From: a bacterium
GTDB taxonomy: Bacteria; Oederibacteriota; JAAXVQ01; JAUVAV01
Direction of reading: 5' to 3'
Length of the DNA stretch: 63,678 nt
Assembly (NCBI GenBank): GCA_021108215.1
Contig: JAIORK010000011.1
Coordinates: forward strand, 1 to 63,678
Shown here: positions 53,475-62,029 of the stretch, piece after piece
Numbering within the stretch: position 1 is the first letter of the stretch
Layout: every line of letters starts with the position of its first letter
Notes under the pieces: generated by a model
Told to the model about the DNA's origin: nothing
The model's database searches: none
The model's input: the letters and a program-made list of their open reading frames with translations, nothing else
Made by a program: the position numbers and the translations under genes

Positions 53475-53757
53475 ACACAGCTTCCTTTTCAATCCGTTTT
53501 TTTAAAAAAGGATTCATTCTTTCACGAAGTCTCACAATGTCTACATGCTGGTGGAGTTGTTTCTCCAAATCTTGTTTTATATGCACGATGTTAAAGGGGT
53601 CCGGGATTTTAGTTTCAAGAAAAACATCCACATCGCTTTTATCAGTAGCCTGGTCTCTGGCAACAGAACCAAAAATGCCCAACACCAAAATGCCGTATTT
53701 TTCAGCATCCTTTGCTTTAAATTCTTTGAGTATTTTAATAACATCGGAACGGGACAT
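53467..53757 (-). CDS. mntA: MNT-type nucleotidyltransferase antitoxin
   Basis: A 96-residue minimal nucleotidyltransferase with GSVARDQATDKSDVD (30-44): the GS...D-x-D motif that binds NTP and metal. In HepT/MntA modules this protein AMPylates the toxin's tyrosine. Its stop lies inside the hepT start region. It follows HerA by 64 bp. Confidence 0.9.
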   Translation of the reverse strand: MSRSDVIKILKEFKAKDAEKYGILVLGIFGSVARDQATDKSDVDVFLETKIPDPFNIVHIKQDLEKQLHQHVDIVRLRERMNPFLKKRIEKEAVYV

Positions 53758-53821
53758 ACTTTTTGCTCCTATAATTTAATTTTACTTTTTACCATCTTTC
53801 CATTTATCGCAGATTTGTTTA

Positions 53822-55534
53822 TCACGCTTTTGTCTGTTTCCGCAAAGAATCAATTGCAGCTTTGATAGCATTCTCATCTTTTGATTTTGCCCATTCATCC
53901 CAAAAATCAACTGTAGCGCTTTTTGGCTTTACTTTTGGTTCTGCAACTTTTATTCTACTGGGCAATAATGAAGCATCACCAACAATCAACGCCTCACCAA
54001 TATCAAGTATTGGCAATAATTCAGCGAAATTACCTAAACTATCGGGAAAAAGACGCTTTATTACAGACTGATCTTCAGCATTAGTTAGTCTCATAGCAAT
54101 GAAGTTATTGCTTTGGCTTAAAACAGTACGGTTTACATCTGCCGGGCGTTGACTAACCACAACTAAACCAATGCCATATTTCCGACCTTCTTTCGCTATT
54201 CTTTCAAAGTTACTTAATGCAGATTCATCAATAGTGGATTTAGGATTTTCTGTTATATAAAGGTGCGCTTCATCACAAAATAGCGCAATAGGATGCCTAT
54301 CTGCCTCTTTTGTCCATTGTTGAATAGAAAATATAACTCTTGCTACCAATCCGATAATCAAAGGTAAAATATCAGACGGAACTTCTGCAAAATTAATAAC
54401 TTTCACTCCTTTTGCGCCCTTCTCAAATCCCATTAGTTTTTGACCGAATTCTTCAAACCATTCATACTTCTGCAAATCAGCATTTGAGCTGAATAAAAAG
54501 TTAAGCCTTTTATCGCTTTGTTTTGTTTTTAGTCTTTGAATAAATCTTGTTAGTTTCCCAAACAAAGGGCCTTGTTTTTCAGTTTTCGCTCCAGGAACCA
54601 TTTCTTTATCAAAGTTATCCAATTCAGTTATAACTTTATCCAACGCATAAGGTAGCGGACTATCAATGGTAAAATTACTTAAAATATCGGTTTTATTTTC
54701 ATAATTAAGTTTGCTTTTCTTTGCGTTGATTACAGCGTCAAAAAAAACCCTTGCTTGATTGGGAGCATTTTGGTCGCTCCTGTCCAGCATCATGGCTATC
54801 ATCTCTTCATATGTAAGCAGCCAATAGGGCAAAAAGATGTTGTTTCCAACATCACTATCGCCTGGTCCGGCAATTTTCAAGTGCTCAATGCTTTCAATTT
54901 CATCGGCCAACGGTTTGTACTCACCGTGAATATCAAATATCAAAGCATTTGCAGATGGCAGACTTGCGACTTGTTCAATAAGCCTTGCTACACTCCAGGA
55001 CTTACCTGAACCGGTACTGCCCACAATAACAGCATGACGCTGAAAAAACTTATTTCCATCCAGCCAAGCTTCGGCTTCATCATCCAAGGTATATTTTCCC
55101 ATAGATAATGGATTCTTATTCTCGGCTGCTAACGTAGAAATCGCTCGCATGAATTGAGTTAATTTCTCACTGCTAATCACAAAGCATTCGGCATTAATTT
55201 CCGGGACAGTTTCCAGTGTACGTTTAAACACATTTGGCTTTGTCCCTACTTTGTCAATATGCGTTCCTATCAGAGTAATTTTTACTACATTCTCAACAAT
55301 AGTCCCTTCATCAGGCATATCTTCATCAATTGGATTGGAAGATGCTTTTCTCATGATTTTAGTAACTAATCCTATAAGAAATTGTCCTACTTTACTGCTT
55401 CTTAATGCTACCAGATGATTAACCTGTAATTGTCTGAGTTTTTCTTCATTTCCAACTCTGACTACAACTGTTGCTGTATCAACACTTTCTACCAATCCAA
55501 TAGCATCATCACTTTCATAATTAAAAATACTCAT
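53822..55534 (-). CDS. HerA-type ATPase of SIR2-HerA defence system
   Basis: A 570-residue FtsK/HerA motor: an N-terminal beta-barrel (HAS-barrel-like, 1-110), Walker A GSTGSGKS (172-179), Walker B ALFCDEAHLYI (D421, E422) and a later SQRPADVNRTVLSQSNN block typical of HerA. It forms hexamers. It starts 10 bp after a SIR2-like gene; SIR2 and HerA pairs form a large complex that depletes NAD or degrades nucleic acid upon phage infection. The C-terminal stretch is Lys-rich. Confidence 0.93.
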   Translation of the reverse strand: MSIFNYESDDAIGLVESVDTATVVVRVGNEEKLRQLQVNHLVALRSSKVGQFLIGLVTKIMRKASSNPIDEDMPDEGTIVENVVKITLIGTHIDKVGTKPNVFKRTLETVPEINAECFVISSEKLTQFMRAISTLAAENKNPLSMGKYTLDDEAEAWLDGNKFFQRHAVIVGSTGSGKSWSVARLIEQVASLPSANALIFDIHGEYKPLADEIESIEHLKIAGPGDSDVGNNIFLPYWLLTYEEMIAMMLDRSDQNAPNQARVFFDAVINAKKSKLNYENKTDILSNFTIDSPLPYALDKVITELDNFDKEMVPGAKTEKQGPLFGKLTRFIQRLKTKQSDKRLNFLFSSNADLQKYEWFEEFGQKLMGFEKGAKGVKVINFAEVPSDILPLIIGLVARVIFSIQQWTKEADRHPIALFCDEAHLYITENPKSTIDESALSNFERIAKEGRKYGIGLVVVSQRPADVNRTVLSQSNNFIAMRLTNAEDQSVIKRLFPDSLGNFAELLPILDIGEALIVGDASLLPSRIKVAEPKVKPKSATVDFWDEWAKSKDENAIKAAIDSLRKQTKA

Positions 55535-55544
55535 ACTATTCTCC

Positions 55545-56588
55545 TTAAAACCAAATATTCAAAAAATTGTTTAATTGCCAAATATCACCGTCTAGAACAT
55601 CCGTATTATTTCTATTGTCCTCAAAATAATGTACCCTAGTTTTATTGCTTTTGTCATCTTCTTCCAAAACAATTGATTTAACCTGATTATTTAGTAATAT
55701 TTTTTTCCCGTTATCTGATATTTTTTTTGTTATCGCTACAATCGGTTTTCCCTTTTGCTGTACCTGGTGAATTAACTTTGGTTGAATATGCTCATCATTA
55801 AAACCATAACCAATACATAGAAAACACGGTGCCTGCTCCAATGCCTCATCTGCTTTGCTCATTACAGTTCTGTATGGTTCATTGTGCGTTCGTTGATATT
55901 TTTCGATTCCAGGAGTCACTATCAAAGGAATGCTATTTTCGGGAATTTCTTTAGCTAATGGTGATGAAAAAGAAGTACTATTTTGCCTATTGAACCAATC
56001 CAATGAACCATGCACTTTCCAAATATCAATTCTGTTCTGACTCGAACAGTTCTGAAGATAATTTTGATTAAAATTCAAAATATACTTCCCTGAAAAGCCA
56101 GTATGAATATTTGCATCAGCTAAGTCTGCTGCATATTCTGCAACTCTGTCATAATTGGTTGTTATTATTTTTAAATGCTTAGGATGCGATTGAAGTAATT
56201 TTAAAAATAAATCTTTAAGGAAAAACCCGCTTGTATCTTTAACTATTTTTTTATAGAAATCCAAATCTTTCCCATTAACTAGTTTCCAGGTCTCGGCCAC
56301 AACTCTACCAACCAAATTTTGAGATAACTGAACATTTTGCAGTGCTTGTTCTAAATTATTTGTCTTTTCCAACTCTTCTAAAAAATTAATCCATTCTGTT
56401 GTTTTATCAATAATCGTACTCCTCAAATTTTCAGCAAATTCATCCATTGATGGCAAACCAAAAGGAATGGTCGCTCCTGTACCAAGTATTACAACCGGTT
56501 GTTTCTCCAGATATTTTTGAACCATCTTTGCAAACTTATTTTTTTTATCTTCCAAAATATTTTTTTCTGTATTAGAGGCTCCCTTCAT
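55545..56588 (-). CDS. SIR2-like NADase of SIR2-HerA defence system
   Basis: A 347-residue SIR2 domain protein. Conserved residues: G36-T-G38-A-T with IPFGLPS (NAD loop), TTNYD (143-147), the catalytic-type H193 in VHGSLDW, and GYGFND (260-265). Paired with HerA it is a known antiphage module that acts by NAD+ consumption. Its ATG overlaps the stop of the upstream 85-codon remnant by 4 nt (ATGA), which suggests coupled translation with a preceding gene. Confidence 0.92.
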   Translation of the reverse strand: MKGASNTEKNILEDKKNKFAKMVQKYLEKQPVVILGTGATIPFGLPSMDEFAENLRSTIIDKTTEWINFLEELEKTNNLEQALQNVQLSQNLVGRVVAETWKLVNGKDLDFYKKIVKDTSGFFLKDLFLKLLQSHPKHLKIITTNYDRVAEYAADLADANIHTGFSGKYILNFNQNYLQNCSSQNRIDIWKVHGSLDWFNRQNSTSFSSPLAKEIPENSIPLIVTPGIEKYQRTHNEPYRTVMSKADEALEQAPCFLCIGYGFNDEHIQPKLIHQVQQKGKPIVAITKKISDNGKKILLNNQVKSIVLEEDDKSNKTRVHYFEDNRNNTDVLDGDIWQLNNFLNIWF

Positions 56589-56842
56589 ACCCTCACCTCA
56601 ATAATCTTCATAGTGTCATTGCCGAAGATATCCACAACTTTAACCGCAATTTTTGTCCGTTTTTTCGAGCAGGGATAATAAGCGGATTTCAATTCCAAAG
56701 AGCGGTCTTTTTTTGTGCGGAAGCTCTGCCATTCATTCTCGAAAACAAAATCTCCGGTCCAGACTTCCTCAACCTCGCCGGAGGCCTCGTTCTTTTGGCG
56801 CACGATCTCCCGTTTTTCATTGTCTGTAAGATTTAAAGGCAT
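56585..56842 (-). pseudogene. Probable methyltransferase remnant (internal deletion)
   Basis: An 85-residue frame. Its opening (PLNLTDNEKREIVR) resembles the start, and its end (KIAVKVVDIFGNDTMKIIEV) the C-terminus, of adenine-specific DNA methyltransferases of type III-like restriction operons, so a large middle part seems deleted. The comparison is from memory. It has no methylase motif (no DPPY or FxGxG) and cannot be active. It still leads the SIR2-HerA operon and overlaps the SIR2 start. It could instead be a small accessory protein. Confidence 0.5.
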
Positions 56843-56970
56843 GCTGTTATTCCCTATTTTTCTTTAAAAGCAAACATAAAAGACGGTATAAACCAGTTCA
56901 TTAACTCAACTGCTTATTGTAATCAGCTCCCACGCCATTTATAGCGATGGCGTTCAGTGCCGCTCTTGCA

Positions 56971-57294
56971 CTATGCTGCTATTTTAACGCCTTCACGCCT
57001 TGCCATTTCAATAATAATCCGTTCATCATTTTTTTCCCATTCTTCCACACCGCAAGGGACCGGTTCTATCCGGCTATCGGTACGTGCGGCTGTCCGCCAT
57101 AACCGGTTAATATCTTCATATGAGTAACTTCCATCGTATTTCCTCGACACAACGATTAAGTCAATATCACTCCATTGATTTGATTTGCCACGGGCATAAG
57201 AGCCAAAAAGAATGCCAAATTGAACAGGAATCCCTTCTTCGCACAGTCTGGATAAATATTTTTTTACGCTTCCAACAATGCTGCTGTCAACCAT
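56971..57294 (-). CDS. MNT-type nucleotidyltransferase (second pair)
   Basis: A 107-residue minimal nucleotidyltransferase with GSYARGKSNQWSDID in the GS...D-x-D position. ATG 57294 is preferred because GGAGG lies 7 nt upstream. It overlaps the HEPN gene by 31 nt. It forms, with that gene, a second toxin-antitoxin-type pair, distinct in sequence from the pair at 53103-53757. Confidence 0.87.
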   Translation of the reverse strand: MVDSSIVGSVKKYLSRLCEEGIPVQFGILFGSYARGKSNQWSDIDLIVVSRKYDGSYSYEDINRLWRTAARTDSRIEPVPCGVEEWEKNDERIIIEMARREGVKIAA

Positions 57295-57650
57295 TTCAAA
57301 ACCTCCTCGCTTTGCGCCAACTTTTCCCGGCATTCTTCCCCGGATACTTCATCTACTACAGGATCCGGGTAACGACCTGCCAGATTGTAGCGATTCATAT
57401 CCGCCAAAATATCGATATATTTGTCCGATAATTCCAATTGTGCTGTTTCAGCCAACCGATTGAGATTATGTAGCAAAGGTGCTATCGCCAGCGTTTTCCG
57501 GCACACATGCGCTTTCAATATTTTTTCCAGAGCCAAATGTACGTGAAATAAGCACTGGGTATAAAACTTATCGCGATCCAATGATTTTGCGGCCAATAAT
57601 TCTTTTTCCGCCCCGATCTGCCAATATTGGATTTGTTTGGCAATATCCAT
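57264..57650 (-). CDS. HEPN domain protein (second pair)
   Basis: A 128-residue HEPN protein with CLFHVHLALEKILKAHV (helix 2 motif) and RYNLAGRYPDP near residue 87-97, traits of the HEPN family that accompanies MNT proteins. Unlike HepT it lacks R-x4-H-x-Y, so it may be a non-nuclease partner. ATG 57650 follows a GGGGG site; an in-frame TTG five codons upstream is less likely. It starts the right border of the defence island. Confidence 0.85.
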   Translation of the reverse strand: MDIAKQIQYWQIGAEKELLAAKSLDRDKFYTQCLFHVHLALEKILKAHVCRKTLAIAPLLHNLNRLAETAQLELSDKYIDILADMNRYNLAGRYPDPVVDEVSGEECREKLAQSEEVLKWLTAALLEA

Positions 57651-57764
57651 CGCGTTTACCCCCAATATATTTTATTGATGTATTGTAAACAGTTCTCCTT
57701 GAAAAGAAAAGTATTTTTACCGGGAGCAATATCCCCCTTGAATCATCATACATTCCACATATCC

Positions 57765-59153
57765 TTAAAACTCCGCGCTCTGATACGCGCGCGGAAACGG
57801 AATCACGTCCCGAATATTCTGAATACCCGTGATAAACTGAACCGCCCGTTCAAATCCCAACCCAAATCCGGCATGAGGTACAGTTCCATATTTCCGCAGA
57901 TCAAGATACCACCAGTAATCTTTCGGATTAAGTTTGGCGCCTTCAATTCTCGACAAAAGTTTATCGTAATCGTTTTCACGCTCACTCCCGCCAATTATCT
58001 CACCCAATCTCGGCACCAGGACATCCAGTGCGCGAACCGTTTTGCCGTCAGCATTCAGTTTCATATAAAATGCCTTAATTTCTTTTGGATAGTCCGTCAC
58101 CATAACAGGCTTTTTAAAAATCATTTCTGTTAAATATTTCTCATGCTCCGATTGTAAATCCACGCCCCAGGAAACAGGAAATTCAAATTTTTGACCGCAT
58201 TTTTCCAATTGCGCAACCGCCTCAGTGTATGAAATGCGTTCAAACGGTGTTTCAACAATATGCTCCAAAGTCGTGAGCAATGACTTATCCACCCACTGAT
58301 TGAAAAATCGGATATCTTCTTCACAATACTCCAGTACATACTTGATAATGTACTTTAAAAATGCTTCCGCCATATCCATGTCGCGGTGAATATCACAAAA
58401 CGCCATCTCCGGCTCGACCATCCAAAATTCCGCCAAATGCCGGGAGGTATTGGAATGCTCAGAACGAAAGGTAGGACCAAAGGTGTAGATATCCCCTAAG
58501 GCACTGGCATAAATTTCTCCTTCCAATTGTCCGCTCACGGTCAAACCTGTTTTCTTCCCGAAAAAATCCTGGGTATAATCCACCTGCTTATCCTTCATGG
58601 GTACCTGTTCCAGGGGCAACGTGGTAACCTGAAACATTTTCCCTGCACCTTCGCAATCACTGCCGGTAATAATCGGGGTATGAGTATAGTGAAAGTTCCG
58701 TTCCTGAAAAAATTGATGAATGGCCATACTCAACTTGCTGCGCACCCGCGTCACCGCGCCAATCGTATTGGTTCGCGGACGCAAATGCGCGATCTCCCGC
58801 AAAAACTCCAGAGAATGCCGCTTTTTCTGCAAGGGATAGGTCTCCGGGTCGGCAGTACCGTACACCGTTACCGCCGTTGCCTGCAACTCAACTGTCTGGC
58901 CTTTTCCCTGCGAAGCAACCAGCACACCTTCCACCCCCACACTGGTACCGGTGGTTAATTGCGGAACAATTGCCATATAGTCGTCCATGGATTGATCAAG
59001 TATCACCTGAAGATTCTTCATACACGAGCCATCATTGAGTTCAATGAAGGAAAATGTTTTGCTCTCCCTTTTGGTCCTGATCCATCCTTGCACCAACAGC
59101 GATTGCTGCTTCGGATCCATCACTAGAATTGTTTTAATTTTTTCAGGTTCCAT
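57765..59153 (-). CDS. asnS: Asparagine-tRNA ligase
   Basis: A 462-residue class II aminoacyl-tRNA synthetase. The N-terminal OB-fold ([23 protein letters not shown]) binds the anticodon; motif 2 ([25 protein letters not shown]) and motif 3 ([27 protein letters not shown]) are clear. The [12 protein letters not shown] form marks AsnRS rather than AspRS. GGAG precedes the start. Confidence 0.97.
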   Translation of the reverse strand: MEPEKIKTILVMDPKQQSLLVQGWIRTKRESKTFSFIELNDGSCMKNLQVILDQSMDDYMAIVPQLTTGTSVGVEGVLVASQGKGQTVELQATAVTVYGTADPETYPLQKKRHSLEFLREIAHLRPRTNTIGAVTRVRSKLSMAIHQFFQERNFHYTHTPIITGSDCEGAGKMFQVTTLPLEQVPMKDKQVDYTQDFFGKKTGLTVSGQLEGEIYASALGDIYTFGPTFRSEHSNTSRHLAEFWMVEPEMAFCDIHRDMDMAEAFLKYIIKYVLEYCEEDIRFFNQWVDKSLLTTLEHIVETPFERISYTEAVAQLEKCGQKFEFPVSWGVDLQSEHEKYLTEMIFKKPVMVTDYPKEIKAFYMKLNADGKTVRALDVLVPRLGEIIGGSERENDYDKLLSRIEGAKLNPKDYWWYLDLRKYGTVPHAGFGLGFERAVQFITGIQNIRDVIPFPRAYQSAEF

Positions 59154-59373
59154 TGTATGTCTCCATATTAAAATTATGTGTCCGCCAGTAGTGTCACCTA
59201 TTCATGCAACACAATACATATTTCAGTTTCAACCCGCATATTATCAAAATCACTACTGTCCAAATTAACATATCACACTGTTTTAAAATTGTTCTAAAAA
59301 CAATCCGATTCGCCCCTGTATTTTCTAATCAAACAGTAATATATCAAACTATTATTAAATTACGCAAGCCTGC

Positions 59374-60495
59374 TCACAACATCCCCGTCAAATACCGGCA
59401 CGTCCCGGTATCTAAAATTTCATTGATGATTTTTTCCGTAACCGGTCCCACACCGGAAAGAGTACGTAATGAATTCTTTTTTTCCTTAATTGATCCTTCC
59501 AATTTTGATATCGAATAGGCCGCATAACCATAAGGTGATTTTTTCCCTTCCGATTTCAACAAATAATCCAGATGCTCCAGCATCACCATGACCCGGTCGT
59601 TATCCGAAAGAAATTTTGTGTATATCGCAGGCGGCATGCGCCTTGCAAGTTTATATTTTCCCGCCAACCTATTGAATCGCCGCTGAATTTCCATGGCGTA
59701 ATCAGGCTGTGCATTTCCCCAGATATCACCGGTGTATATTTTATCGTACAGAGTTTGCAGACCGGGATATTTTTTTCCAAGAACATCCCGAAAATGATCC
59801 TGCTGAGCACCGGCCTTCAATGTCATGCCGCCAAAAAGCACAAAACCAACCCCAACCTCACGGGCTTGCGCTAAAGACTCTGACATTTCCTTTTCAGTAT
59901 CTGTAACTCCGGGAATCACCGGCAGAAGAAACATCCCGGTTGCCAATCCGGCTTTTTTCATTTTCGCCAATACTGAAAGTCGCTTGGTAGGCGGGTCGCA
60001 GCCAGGTTCAAAAACCGCACTGACATTATCATCTGTGGAAGAAAAGCTCATACTGACCAGCACACGCTGCGTTCGATTCATCTCCACCAACAGAGGTAAA
60101 TCGCGTTCCACCAAAGTCGACTTGGTTAACAAATGAACAGGATAATGAAACTGCTGAATAATACGAAGAATAGGGGATGCTAATTGATAGTGCTTTTCTG
60201 AAGGTTGGTATGTATCCCCCACGCCGCCGCCAACTAAAATGAAAGCGCGCTTCATAGGTTTGCGCTTCCGGCCGGGGTTCAACGCTTTTTCCAATAATTC
60301 AGGGGCATTCGTTTTCACAACCACATCATGCCCAAACTCACCCTCAACCCGGTATTTTTCCGCCCGGCCGTCGCAATAGGCACAATTATGTGTGCAGCCG
60401 CGGTATAAATTCATGCCATAACCGGACAAAAACCATGAATCAACTTTTTTATATTTGATTAGGATACTTTTGGCAAGTGTTTCATGTATTGGCAT
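59374..60495 (-). CDS. SPL-like radical SAM protein with HhH motif
   Basis: A 373-residue protein of the Rv2578c/spore-photoproduct-lyase-like group. CTHNCAYCD (34-42) is the radical SAM cluster; VVVKTNAPELLEKAL, LVGGGVGDTYQPSE and LTKSTLVERDLPLL follow the family order. The C-terminus ends in a helix-hairpin-helix (LRTLSGVGPVTEKIINEILD), hinting at DNA contact. Function is unproven; it may act in DNA repair, and the decayed repair gene just upstream agrees with this. Its ATG lies inside the end of that remnant. Confidence 0.87.
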   Translation of the reverse strand: MPIHETLAKSILIKYKKVDSWFLSGYGMNLYRGCTHNCAYCDGRAEKYRVEGEFGHDVVVKTNAPELLEKALNPGRKRKPMKRAFILVGGGVGDTYQPSEKHYQLASPILRIIQQFHYPVHLLTKSTLVERDLPLLVEMNRTQRVLVSMSFSSTDDNVSAVFEPGCDPPTKRLSVLAKMKKAGLATGMFLLPVIPGVTDTEKEMSESLAQAREVGVGFVLFGGMTLKAGAQQDHFRDVLGKKYPGLQTLYDKIYTGDIWGNAQPDYAMEIQRRFNRLAGKYKLARRMPPAIYTKFLSDNDRVMVMLEHLDYLLKSEGKKSPYGYAAYSISKLEGSIKEKKNSLRTLSGVGPVTEKIINEILDTGTCRYLTGML

Positions 60496-60670
60496 TATCT
60501 TGCTCTAATTTCAACAATCTTTTCTTCCCCGGAATTCCTCCGCCATAGCCAACCATTTCGCCATTGCTTCCAATATTCCGATGACAAGAAATAATCAACC
60601 CAATTGATTGACTCATTTATGAAATACGTCTATTGGCACCGATGCACACAACCCGTAATCTTCCCAAACG
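60482..60670 (-). pseudogene. Decayed O6-methylguanine-DNA methyltransferase (C-terminal piece)
   Basis: The minus strand reads RVVCIGANRRIS, a stop, then MSQSIGLIISCHRNIGSNGEMVGYGGGIPGKKRLLKLEQ. This follows the end of Ada/Ogt proteins (RAVG...N, then PCHRVIG..G...GYGGG...K..LL.LE). The PCHR motif reads SCHR, so the alkyl-accepting cysteine remains but the proline is gone. The in-frame TAA and the missing N-terminal half show decay. Confidence 0.7.
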
Positions 60671-60674
60671 ATGC

Positions 60675-61937
60675 TTACTCATCAGATTCACCGTATTTTT
60701 TTATCATGATGAGCTGATTATAATTTTTCAGACTTTCATATTTCACCTGATCCATCAATTGGTTGACCAAGAACCCGCCCACACCGCGTTTGGATCCTTT
60801 GGCAATATTGGCTTTCACAGAAATATTTTTTCGCTTGGTGACATCAAACGGGTCACCATAATCCCGGATCTGAATTTTAATCTGTTTTTTTTGAAATTCA
60901 ATTTTTAACCGGAGAATCTGCCACGGGTCAAAATCATTGCCGTGTTCAATAATGTTGAGCAGTACTTCCTCCACAGCCAGGGCCACTGCATTGGTGGTCA
61001 CATCATCCATTTCTTCTTTCTGACAAATACTGCTGATCATTTGGCGCAAAACGCCAAGATAATTAACGTCCGCATTGATCTTAACCTCAATCCCTTTGTA
61101 CCGGGATTTACGCCGTTTGGCGGTGCTCCCCGGCTTAAGGGTAATGATATGTCCCCAGTCATCCACCGTAAAGGTTTCATCACATTTTTCACAACGGTAC
61201 ACTTCCGGTATTTTGACGATAATCTCAGTTGCACAAGTGCTGCAGTTGACGCGCATGGGAAACTGCACGGTTTTCCCCGGAGTTTTGATTTCAACAGCGA
61301 CCTGCCCTTGATGCTTGCCATCAACAACCTTCAGTGCAACCTGCCCCGAAGCCGTAATCTTGATTTTGCCCTGCCAAACACCATTTTGAAAATCACCAAT
61401 TTCATTAGGAAGCACCATGCCCTCCGGGACATCCAATGCGGGACGGCCGGCATAATCTTTGACAACATCATTATTTTTTTCTTTGGCCTCGATTTTAATG
61501 ATGAAGTCCTCGCCCGAAAAAACTTCCGAGGATATCACGCTCATATCAAAGTGATCAATATCCTCCTCAACCTCTTCGGCCGCCGACCATTCCGTCAAGG
61601 CTTCCTCATTGTCATAAAACTCCAGCATGTCATCCAGCCCAATGGACTCAAAAATTTTCATAATTTTTTTGGAAACCCGGCAGGCTTTGATGTCCCCGCT
61701 TTCCTCCGCCCGGAATTCCTGGAGCATTCCCACAAAAATACCCACCCCGGCCGAACTGATATACTCCACCTCCGCAAGATCCACCACCAAACGGTGATGC
61801 CCCTGTTCCAGCAATGCTTCCAATTCCCTCTCAAAAACCGGCGCAGTCTCGGAATCAATGGATCCCTTGACAGCCAATAGGGTCACACCGGAAAGATGTT
61901 TGCTTTCATGTTTGGTCATTTCAATCGGTTGGCTCAT
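60675..61937 (-). CDS. STAS-zinc ribbon-HATPase fusion (anti-sigma factor/antagonist)
   Basis: About 420 residues. A STAS domain (about 9-118; phosphorylatable serine in EYISSAGVGIF, S61/S62) is followed by an acidic linker and a beta-rich part, a C-x2-C...C-x2-C zinc ribbon (C232, C235, C249, C252) and a GHKL kinase-type domain (about 283-420) with the N-box AVEEVLLNIIEHG and DYGDPFD, GSKRGVGGFLV. Anti-sigma factors (RsbW type) and their antagonists (RsbV type) are normally separate; both halves in one chain suggest a self-contained partner switch. ATG 61937 has AAGGAG 9 nt upstream. Confidence 0.88.
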   Translation of the reverse strand: MSQPIEMTKHESKHLSGVTLLAVKGSIDSETAPVFERELEALLEQGHHRLVVDLAEVEYISSAGVGIFVGMLQEFRAEESGDIKACRVSKKIMKIFESIGLDDMLEFYDNEEALTEWSAAEEVEEDIDHFDMSVISSEVFSGEDFIIKIEAKEKNNDVVKDYAGRPALDVPEGMVLPNEIGDFQNGVWQGKIKITASGQVALKVVDGKHQGQVAVEIKTPGKTVQFPMRVNCSTCATEIIVKIPEVYRCEKCDETFTVDDWGHIITLKPGSTAKRRKSRYKGIEVKINADVNYLGVLRQMISSICQKEEMDDVTTNAVALAVEEVLLNIIEHGNDFDPWQILRLKIEFQKKQIKIQIRDYGDPFDVTKRKNISVKANIAKGSKRGVGGFLVNQLMDQVKYESLKNYNQLIMIKKYGESDE

Positions 61938-62029
61938 GAGTGGTTTCTCCTTATCATAATCATCATTGCGGGTCGCGAAACATCCCACAAAAATGCAGTA
62001 CCATCAGGCCGGGATATACCTGTGTATTT

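Noticed and set aside
56843-56970. A short frame reading AALNAIAINGVGADYNKQLS before the methyltransferase remnant
   Set aside because: Only about 20 codons, no start or ribosome-binding site, and a local hairpin (CGCCA...TGGCG) accounts for its composition.
59154-59373. A tRNA or small RNA gene in the gap between asnS and the SPL-like gene
   Set aside because: No cloverleaf pairing or strong hairpin was found; the sequence is simply AT-rich.
60942-61880. A 312-codon plus-strand open frame
   Set aside because: It is antisense to the STAS-HATPase gene, has no ribosome-binding site and no recognisable domain.
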